A DNA stretch of 64,000 bases from the NCBI GenBank assembly GCA_963920765.1, contig OY987245.1:22708727-22772726 (forward strand). The letters run 5' to 3'. The position numbers and the translations under genes are program-made. Below, piece by piece: positions 12,101 to 24,000 of the stretch. Below the pieces are notes generated by a model. The model was not told the DNA's origin. It saw only the letters and a program-made list of their open reading frames with translations, and did not search any database. Origin of the DNA: Ulota crispa (Eukaryota > Streptophyta > Bryopsida > Orthotrichales > Orthotrichaceae). Every line of letters begins with the position of its first letter. Positions within the stretch are counted from its first letter, which is position 1.

Positions 12101-15100
12101 TATGTTCTTTGAAGATAAAGTGGATGTTCTAAAAAGTGGAGAACCATCCGTACACCATAATAATAAGGCCCAATTGCTTCTATAAGGAGTTTAACCTCTT
12201 TTCTTAACTCAAAAGAAAAACGGGTAGATTTTTCTGGGTTTGAGCATGCTCCATATACAATCAAAGATTACCAAACAGCATGAGCAACCTCAACTTGCAC
12301 TACACATAGCTTCAACAAACAAAAAATAACTTGTGTTTCCTAAAGCTAGGAACTCCTGTTCATTGGTCTTCAGAGAATTTGACCTACACCTCCTCTCACT
12401 TAGGAGAGGATGTCCTTCAATTGTGGCTCTAATTTTTTATAAATACGTTGAATGTTTTTATATTCAAAAAAATCAGAATTCGAGAGCACTTCGCTGCTCA
12501 AAATTTTGGATTTATAGATTTCAACTCCCTTTTTGGCAAGCTTGCTGTTATCAAATTTGGTCAACTTTGATCATTAAACTCTTAAGATTGCACCATTGGA
12601 ACTTGATGAAACTTTGTCGAATCATGCGCAATTGAATGTTCTTTGAAATTCTAAAGACTCTCTGTTCAATTGTGTAACAGTAAAAGAAGTTTATGGGCGT
12701 ACCTGCAGTGTTTGGAGTGAAGAGATATGACCATGAATCCAAAGCATGGTAGTAGTGACATCCCCTATAGGTGTCCATGCACCCCCAGCATTGGCAGCGA
12801 TCACCACCACCGCTCCTAGGTATCTAAGAATACATCCCCCATCCACGTGTCATCCATCTCTTGCAATCACGGAAAAAATTAATTTCCCTAAAGAACTTCT
12901 CTACATATAGCCTACTGTAGTTTTCACTTGATGCAAAAAAATCAAGCAACACGAGTACCAACATCCTATGAATTTATATATTTGTACAGTATGATGCTCT
13001 TCTTTCAATGTCCATTTGCTTGATCGATCTTACAATGAATCACAGGTTTGGTAAACACAAGAAAAATACAATTAAGCACATGCACCCAAAAAAGGCTTCT
13101 GATCAGGCAATTTATCTGCGTGATTCAGAAGCACATATGAGAGTAGACATCCAATCAAGGACACTTCAACTCCAACACTTTTGCAATCAATGGAAAAATA
13201 CTGCCACCAAACTTTTCAAGGCGTACTTGCGTTGCTCAGGATCTCTGACGAGCTTGCGCAACAGTGACACCATCACGATAGTAGAGGTCAAATTATCCAG
13301 CACTGAACTGAGGAAGAAGGTAATCCCACCAACCTGTTCAAAACCAAACAACCCTTCATAAACCTTTAATTCCAGAAACAGCACATTATTGCTTAGAAAG
13401 AGATGCATTTCAAAAGACAACATCACAAAATCTTACAAACATGAAGATTTAACTTGTGCATTTATTTTATACAAGGACGCATAGAATCGGTACTTACAGA
13501 ATATTACGGTATATCGATATTCATAACTCAAAAGGACAAAAAAATTGTTGGACTTACTAAGTAACTGACATAGCAGACATTTTCACCATCCCGAAACAAT
13601 ACACTTCGTCTTCACATCATTTCAGTACTTTTGACATTCACTCACAAAGGGGGTATACTTTTGTTTCTAACTGTAATGAAATTGTGCTAAAAGAACTTTT
13701 CACAGGAAATGTAAACATTTATGGAAATATACATACTGATTAAAAGGGTGAGGCTACCTTACCACCCAAAGAAGAGTACGAGGCTTTCGCGTGGTTATGG
13801 AATCAGTAACAATCTTGAATCCTTGATGTGCGTCTATGATCTCCACTATAGTCATGGCTCCCAGCAAGAAGAAGACAATTTCAGCCACTTCACTACACGA
13901 CTCTGTGAGCTGCGCTGCTGCTATGTCCGTGGATGGAGCCTGCCATTAAAATCGCACGTCTTTAGGGTCAACAGGCCTGCAGGACTTCGAACAGCACCTT
14001 CGTAAGGAATGTCCACATAGCAACATCAAATCATAGAGAGGGTCCAAGAGCTCTTCTGTTGCAAAGTCCAAATCCTCTAATGATGTTGACCTGGACTCAT
14101 TTGCTTTTCAGCTCTTTGACCACTAGAAAACCTATGTCTGAGAAGTCTACTTCTGGACAACCTAGATGGTTCACGATAAAAACTGCAACAAATGGCACTA
14201 CAAATGGCAGGATTTAATGCAGTTAGATTTTCAAGAATGTCACTTTTTTGCTACTCAAGTGATTTCAGTTACTGCACTTTTTTGCTACACAAGTTATTTC
14301 AGTTACTGCAAGGGTTTAATAGGGCAAGCCTCTTTCACACTTTCACAGTAAATGAGGCGAATGTGAGGGTGTGGCATGACTCGTGACCTCATTCTCCAAG
14401 CAGAGATTTGACCACAACCTTTCACTACCCCTCAAATAGCAACTTGATAATGGAGCCTTTGCAATGCACCATCCTTGACACATGAAGGTTTTAGACACTT
14501 GAGTAACAATAGTTGAGATAGAATTTATATACTATAGTCCAAAATGTACTGGCTTTACTTATTCTTCTTATTAGTGCAACTCGCGCATTCACGCATTTCA
14601 TGAACTTCCTGAACTAGTGCAAGCTACTACTATGGGCGCAGTAATTGAAGTAACTTGTGTCCTGACATTAACATGACACATGTCACCCTACACACCCTTA
14701 CAAATCTAGATTCAGATCCAACAAGTGACTTAGGGCAAACGAATTAATACATACCGACTGAGTAAGCTTTTAATCCATTGCCTTACTCCTTATCTTCAGC
14801 CACCTTTGAAATTCTGGTTAAAGTTTCAGGTATGTGTTCGTTCGTTCCATGCACTGATAGAAAGCCTAGAGAGATTCTAGAAAAACTAACCACAAGTAGT
14901 TGCTACCGAAAAACCTAAACCTGCCAAAAACGAGGTTTGAGGTAGTTTAACCTGCCAAATGCTAAGAGTGCTACATTTTTTCTTGCTTGCTAGGAAAGTT
15001 AAGACAATGAGTATGAAAAACTAGGTTAAGAGAGTACTCCGATGCTGCGAATCACCCACAGGGTCACTGCCATCAAGAGACCGACGCCGCTCTTGTTGAA

Positions 15101-15871
15101 TGCTAAAAACTCCTCGAAGATAATCCCCAGGTAGCCCAGGACAAACACCCCGGACATCGCAAGGTTCTGGAGGTCCACATGAGAGAGGAGGATCAGGAAC
15201 TGCAAACTTCGAAAGCTTCAACCCTCGCAAGCGACTGAGAAAAAACAAAGGCAGCACTTGCCTGGTTTTCAGCCACCCAGGAATGCTGGACGATGGCGGT
15301 CACTCCGAGCGCAAGTGCACCAATGGACACCGCTTTGATTAAATCCGAATTAGGTTTGTAATTGGCTTCGTAGTCCACGGAGCTCATGTCATCGACGGAG
15401 CACAATGGATCGCACGTTCCAGCCGGCGAGTCGTCGGAGTCGTCGGGCATGGAGTACACCTCCGCCAGTTCCTCCGACACGGAATAGCTCTAAAATTCCA
15501 TCCACCCGCACGTCTACTTAATTGCCCGACCTCATATTCACACAGAAAACGAACTCGTCCTTGACATTGACCGCATTCCAAACAAAATTCAAAAATCAAG
15601 ATTTAAAGAGAGGAATAATTAAGAGAATTCGCAATTCGACAAGCGGTGATACCTTAGGAGTGGATTCGGCGCCATCGTCCGCGGCGGAAGCGACAACGGA
15701 GGCGAAACGACGACGAGGCGCTGCGAGGGGAAGTAGCGGAAGGCGGCATCGCAGAGCAGGTTGTGTGAGCTTGCACGACGGCAAGAGTGATGGCGAACGG
15801 GGCAATGAAGAAGAAGACGAAGCCAGAAACAGAGGCGCAGAAGAAGCCATGGCAGCCAGTGTAGCCGCCAT
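9122..15871 (-). CDS. NHD1: NhaD-type Na+/H+ antiporter, plastid-targeted (NHD1-like)
   Basis: Ten exons on the minus strand: 15871-15653, 15489-15262, 15166-15038, 13939-13763, 13333-13227, 12823-12703, 11668-11607, 11512-11210, 10523-10229, 9253-9122 (stop TAA). The product is about 590 residues; Arabidopsis NHD1 is about 580. The first 60 or so residues are rich in Ser, Ala, Leu and Arg and lack acidic residues, as expected of a plastid transit peptide. Then come NhaD hallmarks: GYLGIIFEEFLAFNKSG (exon 3), EIVFFLLGAMTIVEIIDAHQ (exon 4), FFLSSVLDNLTSTIVMVSLL (exon 5), NAGGAWTPIGDVTTTMLW (exon 6), SEQMAPRG and DAIHYGE (exon 8), DNVPLVAATMGMY and CAGTGGSILIIGSAAG (exon 9). The family exports Na+ from the stroma in exchange for H+ across the envelope. 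Exon phases fit at every junction. Intron 2 uses a GC donor. An alternative acceptor at 15199 would add 11 residues to exon 3. Introns hold repeats but exons look intact. Confidence 0.93.
9680..10070. repeat. Intronic dispersed repeat, copy 1 (NHD1 last intron)
   Basis: Shares ordered stretches with 14330-14670 in the same orientation: CACAACCTTTCAC, CCCTCAA, AACTTGATGG-like, AGCCTTTG, and near the end ACTAGTGCAAG-like followed by a segment ending in a variant of AATTGAAGTAACTT. Both copies lie in introns of the NHD1-like gene. Boundaries are approximate. Confidence 0.5.
14243..14310. repeat. Tandem duplication of a 34-bp unit in an intron
   Basis: Two adjacent units, 14243-14276 and 14277-14310, each beginning CTTTTTTGCTAC and ending TTTCAGTTACTGCA, differ at two positions. 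They lie in the intron between exons 3 and 4 of the NHD1-like gene. Confidence 0.85.
14330..14670. repeat. Intronic dispersed repeat, copy 2 (NHD1 third intron)
   Basis: Direct-oriented, diverged relative of the stretch at 9680-10070 (see there). Boundaries are approximate and no terminal duplication was found. Confidence 0.5.
15167..15261 (-). other. Probable GC-AG intron of the NHD1-like gene
   Basis: On the minus strand the exon ends AACCAG and the intron starts GCAAGT, the classic strong donor of GC-AG introns. The acceptor CTCCAG after a pyrimidine-rich tract joins ENQ to NLAMSG in frame. The nearby GT donor (GTGCTG, 4 bp on) breaks the frame. An alternative acceptor at 15200-15201 (TTTGCAG) also keeps the frame. 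Confidence 0.7.
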
Positions 15872-16358
15872 GGCTTGATTAGACTAGAGGGAGGAGATAT
15901 AAATGATACAGCGGCGGCAAATCCCGAAGAGTGGCACACAACACAAGCAAATGGCGAGCTCAATGAGGAGGCGGAGAAAACCAGAGTGCTTCGGAATAAG
16001 ATCGTGTGCAGTTCAAAAGGTTCCGGAGGTTGGCAGGTTGTCTGGCGTTGTCGTTGTCGTTGTGGTTGCGTTGCAGTACCGGTAGCTGCCGCTCACAAGC
16101 CACATGACACGAAGGAAGTGTTCAATTCTGCTCGTCTTCTCGTGCTTTTCGCTCGATTTTTTCGTGTTTTCTCTCCTATTTTCTCTCGGACTTTTCTTCG
16201 TCTTTCGTCACTCGTTATCACGTTTGGAGAAAAGCGCTTTTCGGCTGCGAGGCGGGACGCTGGCTGTGGAGCTCGGAAAAGCAACGCACTTTTCTAAGCT
16301 TACCCGAAGCAAGCATGGTCACCCGCTCTTCTGCAGGCGGTCTGCTGGACGCAGCAGG
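15872..16358 (-). promoter_or_regulatory. GC-rich upstream region of the NHD1-like gene
   Basis: Sequence just upstream of the start codon is markedly richer in G+C than the rest of the neighbourhood and contains short CGT/TTG runs. It likely contains the 5' untranslated region and core promoter. No clear TATA box was picked. Overlapping open frames here on both strands look like by-products of base composition. Confidence 0.4.
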
Positions 16359-16360
16359 TA

Positions 16361-17643
16361 AGGTAGGCGCACCCATAATCGTGGAGATAAGGGTTTTGGA
16401 GTAGGCAAAATAATTGACTAACTTTGAAAAAAATACTGTAAGCTAGGAAATGGAAACTAAAAATATTGGCATCAATTTCAAGGTTCCAACTACAAGTATT
16501 TGTTCACAAAGATTTTTCAAAGTCCAAAATCACTAGAATTGTTGGAACCATGTGTAAGAGATGCTAAAAACAAGGCTTGTTGGTTCTTAACCCTTTAACA
16601 ATCACATCCATTTTCACAGAATCCACTGAAAATAGGGGTTGTAAGCTTAGATTTGGAATTGACTCAAATATGGACCCATTTTCAATAATCCAATAGTACA
16701 AATGGGAAGTACACTTTGTTTATTATAAAGCACCAAAATTTCAATTAGATCTATCATTGGAGGTGAAATATTATAATGATTGAGTGAGTTGTATGGGGAA
16801 AATCTCTTGTGTTTCATTCTTGTTTAGTTTTGAATGTTAACCTTTCATGCAAGTTTTGATTGAGAAGAGCCTTACATTTCTAGAAAGCAAGGTTTCCCAC
16901 CTTTCCAACAAGACTAGTTCACACAAAATAGACAAAAATAGCAATCACAAGGTGTAGCTAAGTGGACAAAAAGGGTCAAAAAACCCACTTTCTTTGCTAC
17001 CCTAAAACGGTTCTACAAGAAATTTGATAATTATTCTGGAAAATCCAGTTGGTGAAAACAATCAAGAATTGGCCTTAAATGTAGGATGACAAATTGTAAA
17101 GCCAAAATGACAATAACATTTCATTAGATCTTCAAATACTACAATTATACTACTACTGTATAGGAAAACAATACAAGCGTATTTCTTAAGCAATTTGAAT
17201 ATTTTTAGAATTGTGCAATTGAAATTTGACATTCTTCTTGGATGTTTGATGTATTGTGTTGTTGCTTTGATCCATCTTTGATAAAAATTGGATGTGTATT
17301 TTGAAGCCATGCTGTATAAACACCATTATTTATCTACTCACATACCCAATTGCATTGTTATTTTTCTAGATGGATGCAAAATTCTTATGATCACATGCAT
17401 ACTTCAAGACCAAATTCCAAATTATTGAGCGATTTCAACCTACAGGCCAAAACCACTCCCAGCGACCAAAATGTGGTCGCGTGGTTCTTAAAGGGTTAAA
17501 TAGTGAGATGTGTACTCAAATTTGTCATGAAGTCACCCACAACCATCATTTTGTCACACATAACTATCACTTAAGTACCCATAACCACCCTAGCTTTGTG
17601 AGTGACGCTCATGGGGACATAGCGCCCATGGGTGCTCCTACCT
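16361..17643. mobile_element. TA-TSD element (AGGTAGG family), copy a, with a nested insertion
   Basis: Left end AGGTAGGCGCACCCATAA, right end reverse complemented AGGTAGGAGCACCCATGG, flanked by TA at 16359-16360 and 17644-17645. It is 1283 bp long because TTAA element T4 (16591-17495) lies inside; without it the length is about 374 bp, close to its relative at 59922-60300, which it matches along both halves in inverted orientation. TA duplication suggests a Tc1/mariner-type mobiliser. Confidence 0.85.
16591..17495. mobile_element. TTAA element, family T4 (905 bp), nested
   Basis: Left end CCCTTTAACAATCACATCC; right end reverse complemented CCCTTTAAGAACCACGCGACC begins alike. Flanked by TTAA at 16587-16590 and 17496-17499. 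The related TA element at 59922-60300 lacks it and shows the intact site: there the inverse of GGTTCTTAAATAGTGAG is continuous around TTAA at 60087-60090. That is direct evidence for a TTAA duplication on insertion. No coding capacity. Confidence 0.9.
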
Positions 17644-17915
17644 TAAGTTATTCTTCACGCGAGTGACCCAGGGCGCCAAAGCCTCTGCGATCAGCTTTTG
17701 GGAGAGTCTTACTGATGTGGCGTAATCTCATTTGTCATAAACTGCTATAATTGTATATCCATCAGTGATCTCTAGTGTGTGATTTTTCATAATTCCCCAT
17801 GAAGGCTCGGGATTAGTATACAATGTGTTTCCAAAAAGTTTGGATTGAGGGCTAGCCTATGGTTTTTAACCAAGGTACACGATTGGGTCTCATTTTTAGG
17901 AGTTTGGGGGTTTAA

Positions 17916-18833
17916 CCCCTAAAGGACTAATTGTCCCCCGAGAGAACAAATGGACCTTGGGCATGTACCTATGACTAAACCAATTTTTATAAATTTTTGA
18001 ATTTTTTTGAGGTTGGTGGGGAATTCAAAAATTTATGTGTACATCTAATTTTTTTCTTCATTTTGACATTTATTGAAGAAGTTATGCATGATTTTTTGAA
18101 AAACAAAGGAGGGTAGGCAATTTGTGCAGACCATAAAACTTCTTTAAAATTTGCATTTAAAATAAATAACAATTTCAAATTGATTTTTTAAATTTCTATA
18201 TATGTGGAAAGTTTTGAATCATTCAATTTTGATTAATGAGTGAGAAGTTTTAGTTTGCGGATAAGTATGGAACTCCCAAACCTCCATTCCTTTTGCCCCT
18301 TGTTAAATTTGGTACTTTTATTTTTTTTTACTTTTTTTTTCAAGTGGTAGTAGACTAAGATTCCTTGGTTTTCACTATTTGGATCAAAGCAACTCATATT
18401 TCTCAATTTTACATAAATCCTCCAATCTAGTCTAGTGTATATGCAAATTTCATGGCCTTACAACATTGCAGGATTTTACAAAGTATGATCCACACCTCCA
18501 ATTCATTTGAAAATTCTCCCACACATACCTAACTTGGTCTTCAACATGAAGAAAATAAACCTCAAAGTTTCTAGAGCAATTTTTTTTGATATTGGAGCAA
18601 TCAAAGGCTTCTGAAATTTTTGGCCAGTAGGGAAACAAAACTTTTCTTTGCACTTTGGATGTCAATATCTCACTTTAGAATGATCTGATTTTTTTTTCAC
18701 AAGTACCTCCCATAGTCTAGGGCAAGATCGTACAGATGAATTTTCAAAAAACTTTTTTACCTTGGTGCTTATTCTCCCAAAAGTGACCATTTTCAACAAT
18801 TTTCATAGAAAAATGGGCTTGGTCCTTTAGGGG
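17916..18833 (+). mobile_element. TTAA element, family T1, copy b (918 bp)
   Basis: TTAA at 17912-17915 and 18834-18837; ends CCCCTAAAGGACTAATTG and, inverted, CCCCTAAAGGACCAAGCC. Shares the subterminal GGGCATGTACCTATG with the other T1 copies. No coding capacity. Confidence 0.88.
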
Positions 18834-18842
18834 TTAAACTTT

Positions 18843-19165
18843 GGGAAAATTTTGTAGATACTCCTAAAAGTTTGTAATATTTACATAGATACCCATGATT
18901 TTTCAGAAATTACACAAATACCCTGTGACCAAAATTTTCATTTGTTTGTTTTGTTGTGCATGCCACTTCCCTTTTTCCTTTGTGCTCATGTTGCTTCTTT
19001 TTTGTTTCATTACATTCCATCCTTCAACATTGGCTATGAAGTAAATATAAGCACAACAAATGAATGCTTAAAGTTTTTGGTCCAAGGGTATTTGTGTAAT
19101 TTCTAGAAAGGCATGGGTATCTATGTAAATATTGTAAACTTCAAGAGCATCCATAAAACTTTCCC
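18843..19165. mobile_element. Mutator-like mini-element (323 bp) with long TIRs
   Basis: Inverted repeats of about 75 bp begin GGGAAAATTTTGTAGATAC on the left and GGGAAAGTTTTATGGATGC (inverted) on the right, both continuing to TATTTACATAGATACCCATG and to a segment near ATTACACAAATACCCT. Flanks TTAAACTTT (18834-18842) and TTAAATTTT (19166-19174) match at 8 of 9 positions, the TSD size of Mutator-like elements. Its left duplication includes the right TTAA of T1 copy b, so it landed on the edge of that element. Confidence 0.75.
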
Positions 19166-19434
19166 TTAAATTTTTTGGTTTTGAATTACAATGGAGGGAA
19201 CTCTATCAATAAAAACCACTGTGAAGAAGTTTATGTAGACACCTTACTTGAAAAGTGAACTAGTGCTACAAGGACAGAGTCACTTGTAATGCAGCTACTT
19301 GTTTACAATGTATAAAGAGATGCGCCTTGTTGGAGGCTTTTCATTGATATAAAATCTCAAAATACACTATTTTTTAGGTGCAGTATCATGCCTCAGTCTT
19401 GCATTACCTCAAAGAATAAGCTCAAATAGCTTAA

Positions 19435-20223
19435 CCCCTAAATGCCCAAGCCGTATCTGAGCTTCTTGGACTTTTCATGAAATTGGACAATCAATCAACT
19501 TTTTCATAAATTTCATCAAGTTTTTTCAAATTGTCACTAGAAGAAAAAATTGCCCTAAACAACTAGTTCACAACGATTCAAATGTCCTAAACGACTATAC
19601 AATGACTTAATTATAATCTTTTAGGACATTTGCAGTCATTGTGAAACTAGTCATTTAGGACAAGATTTCTTCTAGTGTGTAACCATACAAATTTAAACTA
19701 AATATGTTAAAGGTTGCATGGAAAAAGAAAACACAACAATATCACTTATAGTTTGAAAGATTATAATGTTTGAACATGAGGGTGTTAAAATTATAAAAGT
19801 GACTTAAAATCTTCTAATCCTCATTTCACATGTCAAATATAAAAAGTTGGTCACCAAAAAAATATGAGATTTAAGGTCATTACATGTCTAACTCTAATCA
19901 ATTTTTGGTTTTAAAAGTCTACTCCTACATTTTTATTAAACGGATTTCAAGTGTGGATTTTTTTCCAAGCTCTAGTGTATTTGGGGCTCATTTTCAAGAT
20001 CTTCCAACACTAGAAAACTCAAGATTGCAATGGACACCCTTGTACAAAATCTTGAGTAAAAAAATCATCAACTTTCATTTTCAAAATCAAATTTTTGATG
20101 TTGAAAATAGACATAAAAAGAAACTTATTTTGAAAAAATACTAAAAATAATAATTTGATAAGGATTTTATTCATCTTTGAAGTTTTGTAAAGACCCAAAT
20201 CTGGTCGCTTGGGAATTTGGGGG
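19435..20223. mobile_element. TTAA element, family T2, copy b (789 bp, with nested insertion)
   Basis: TTAA at 19431-19434 and 20224-20227. Left end CCCCTAAATGCCCAAGCC; the right end, inverted, is CCCCCAAATTCCCAAGC. It matches 7942-8580 throughout, apart from a 146-bp addition made of the CACTA mini-element at 19535-19677 and its 3-bp duplication. An open frame at 19884-20144 corresponds to the one in copy a and is fortuitous. Confidence 0.85.
19535..19677. mobile_element. CACTA mini-element (143 bp) nested in T2
   Basis: Ends CACTAGAAGAAA and TTTCTTCTAGTG, flanked by TGT on both sides (19532-19534, 19678-19680). The T2 copy at 7942-8580 has the uninterrupted site near 8040 (AATTGTAACTGTAC), confirming the 3-bp duplication. 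The interior is largely palindromic: GTCCTAAA/TTTAGGAC and AACTAGT segments recur on both halves. Confidence 0.9.
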
Positions 20224-20329
20224 TTAAGACATTGCCAAATGCGCTCAAATTTCAAAGTGAATACTTGAGATATTTGCATTATTCTTTTGATAATAAAAAA
20301 AACTCATGCAATTTTTTTGGGATTTAATT

Positions 20330-21080
20330 TAGCTACATCTAAAAATATGGATTTCTAGTCCATTTTAACATGCGTGACATTATAAAACAACTATTAAGCA
20401 TGAACAGGACCATTTGTATCAAAGATTGTTGAAATTGGTACAATCTTTTCTTTTTTTTCATGTTTTCAAAAAGTACTAGATCTGTGAAATGAACAAGGGT
20501 AGTTGCAAGAAATATTTCACAATTTTGTCTCAAACACCCTTAAAATTAGTAGTACTAGGTACTATGAGCTTTTGAAATAAAAATTTTAAAAATAAAAATA
20601 AATATGGAAAATTTGTAAAGCACTTAAAATAGCATACTCATGAAAATTCAAACTTAGAAAAAATTATTCTAAAAGTTATGCAAAAAAATAGAGGGACAGA
20701 AATTACCAACAAAAAGACAATTTGCTTTTTGCTTTTTAGAAAATAGCAAAAAAATTCAAAAAATTAAAGCAAAAAATGCTTGTTTTTGATCTCTTTGAGT
20801 AGCTTCACTTGATGCAAGTGGTTTTTGGAGGAAATTCTTTTTATTTCACCAATGTAGGGAGAATGGATGCCCACTTTGAGACAATGTGCATGGCATGAGA
20901 TTTAGAATTTTGTGAATCCCTTCTATGTATCCATGTAATGCTTTATAGTAAACAACTTCCTTGATTTGTGGCACAAGATTTGCTTTTTTGGACCCAAAAT
21001 ATTACTGAAAGCCCCCAAAATGGCCAAGGTAGATACCTATTCAGGGGTTGTTAAAAATTAGTAAAATAATTTTCAAAAAA
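20330..21080. repeat. Dispersed repeat, inverted relative of 56160-56800
   Basis: Ordered matches in opposite orientation to 56160-56800, for example TTTGTAAAGCACTTAAAATA here and the inverse of it near 56620, GCTTTTTAGAAAATAG, and GGGTTGTTAAAAA-like at the end. Extent is approximate; no terminal repeat or duplication was identified, so the repeat type is unknown. Confidence 0.6.
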
Positions 21081-24000
21081 ACAAAAAAATTACATAACAT
21101 CTATAACTTTGAAGTGAACATTATTTGAAATGCCAAGTCATAATGACTTGGTACACAAAAGATAGGAGCCAAAAACCACCTGTACAAGGTGAAGGGGATA
21201 GAAAATAGTACAAGTGTTTCTTACAATCACCCATAATGAGATGAAGTCACATATTTGAGTACCATAACATTTGGTAGCGCTACCAAGCGTTGCCTTACCT
21301 CTAGATGAAATGGTATGGAATATTCCACACCATTTCATCCACTAGATGAAATAGTGTGGAATATTCCACACACATCTTTAGCTATGGGGACACTTGGTTG
21401 AATTTGTCAGAGAGTTTATGAAAGAGAGGCTTAGTTTAGTGCACATATGTCAATGTGGGGCTAGCCCTGTCAAAAAAATTATTAAAAAAAAAAATTTGTG
21501 TGTGACAGGATGAAGTTTGTAGATGATACCTGAAGAGAGGGGAAGGCACTCAAGGCAGCCACTCTTTAGGCTACTAAATGTTATGCATTCATTTGTATTT
21601 TGGATTAGAATAAATTTTTAATGTATATGTTATGTTTTTTTTTGTCAAAACCTTGTGATTTCATCCAATATTTTATCCAAAATGGAATTTTGTTTGGGCA
21701 TGTAATTCTTGGATTTTGGTCAACACTACTTTGCTCAAAAGAAGGGTGGATGGTATTTAGAGGCAAGTGGGACATTTGAGCAAGTCTTAAGCACCTTGTG
21801 CTATTAGCTCTCTAGCTCTTGCATTCTTTAATTGTTTTGATGTTTTTAATGTAAAAGAAACCTTAGTTAATGTATTGGCAAATTATAGTATGTTAATGAT
21901 TACAGATAAAAAGGTCCCTTGCACAAGAAATAGAGAATGAAACTATAAAACTCATTATAATGCTTCCTAACTATCTTGTTGAGGAAAGACACCATTTCCT
22001 ATCTTGTTAGACATTCTAAGAGCACTTACATTCTTTAAAATTACAACCAAGCTCAATAGCAATGGATTTGTGTTCAACTAACGTGCAACAACTAATCTTA
22101 AATGAACAAATAACCTTTCAAAGGTTCCATATCAATGTTGATTTGACTTCAACAAAAATATGAATTATTTATAGTGAAACATGTTGTAATGAAAGCCTTG
22201 CTCATTGTCAATTTTTTGGGTAAACAGTCTAACTTGTTGGAAAAACTCTTGGTGAATAGTTTCAAGGGTGCAATTCAGATAATCAAAATGCACTCCTAAG
22301 TTCTATGACAAAATTGCAACTATTGTAGAGTAATTTTTGAGTTTTTTGAAATTTCCATGATTTGCGTTTATTTTTCTTTCGTCACCCTTGTGTGTAGATG
22401 GTTTATACCCAATTTTTGTAGAAGAACTATTGTTATTATTATTTGATAAAATCCAAATTTGATTGGAGTGATTTTGTACATTAGTTTTGTTCACCAATAT
22501 TTAGCTAGTAGGCTAGTGTTTGACACAAAATTTCAATTTGGATGTGTAGTTGAAAGTTTCCCTAAATCATTTCTACTTCAAAACTAAAAAAAATTCAAGC
22601 GCTTCTTGATGCTTAATTGATGATTGTTAACATTATCTTTAGATTTATATTAAACTCTCAAATTAAATAGTGTATTCTTCAATGGTAAAAAACTTTGTAT
22701 AAAATCATTCTTCTAATACATGATAGTTTTTTAGTGATACCAGCTTATGTTTTGGCACCAAAAAAACGTTGGAATTCTTCTAATTGGTGATCATTTTCAA
22801 GCATTGTTAAACGCTTATTTACTTTGCAAAGAAGTCACGGAAAAAGTAATTTTCAAAGTATCTCAGTATGAATGCTTTCAATCATAGCTTTGGTGCTTTG
22901 ATCTTAGGCAATGTGATAATTTAGTTGCACTTTTAAAGTAACTAGGCAATAATAAACCATTTTATCTTCAAATGTTTGTATTTTTTTATATGATAAGAAT
23001 CTATTCAAAGTAAGTATTTTCTAGAAACTATATTGTAAATTAGAATAAAACAAAGATTTAAAACAATGAAGACAAAAAAAATAAAAAAATCAACTTACAA
23101 ACCAAGGGTGCAAAATGTTTTTTAAATAGACTAATTGCACCAAATTATGTGATTATATTGTAAGAGATACAATTTGAGGTATTGAAATTTTATGTCAACA
23201 CTACCAATGATGAGTGTTGCATTTGTTAGTAAAGACATGTATAGTATTGTCATAAAGAAATTTCTTCACAATGTTCTCAAATCACAAAAAAACAAGATGC
23301 CTCAATATTCATCTTTAGATGAAAGGAAATATTATCAAGAATAATGTCTATTGGCCTTTACAATAGTGTCTTTTCATTTTTACAAGAAGGTCATTTCCCT
23401 CTTGCAAAAGCTCACAATCACTTCAACTTGTTCAAATGTGTTTTTTGAGAATTATAAAATTGTTTTTTTTCAACAACACTTTCTTTTAGTATATTCATAA
23501 TCAAATATAGTTTCCAACGCGGTGAGGTTTTTTTGCTATTGTTTCTTTTGTAAAATCTTCAAAAGTGACAAAACAAATTATACATAGCAATTTTACAAGA
23601 AAGAATGTAAATTACTAATTTTTGCTTTTCCATCCTTACTTTGCTCTTTAATGGAAAGCTAATGCAATAATAACAGTCCAATATATATGTAAAACAAAGC
23701 AACAAAACTTGCATCCAATGTTGTTGGGATATTTCCACTTGTAAATAAACTTTGAAACAAAAAAATTGTGATTCTACTACAACATTGTTTTGGTATGTGA
23801 ATTTGCTTTTGTGTTGCTATTGCTATGCTACATTGAAAGAGCCCTCCCAAATCACCATCTCTAGTTTGCAACTCTCTTTTTTTCAAAAGGAAGTTCAAGC
23901 AAGTACATAAAAAACAACAAAACATGCTTTTGAGGTCTTATTAATAATTGCCATAAAGTGTATTGCATAGTGGCAAGATGAGAAGCTTGGAAATGGAAAA

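Noticed and set aside
15522-16361. Several overlapping open frames on both strands upstream of NHD1
   Set aside because: GC-rich 5' region gives long frames by chance; only the frame with the transit peptide joins the antiporter exons.
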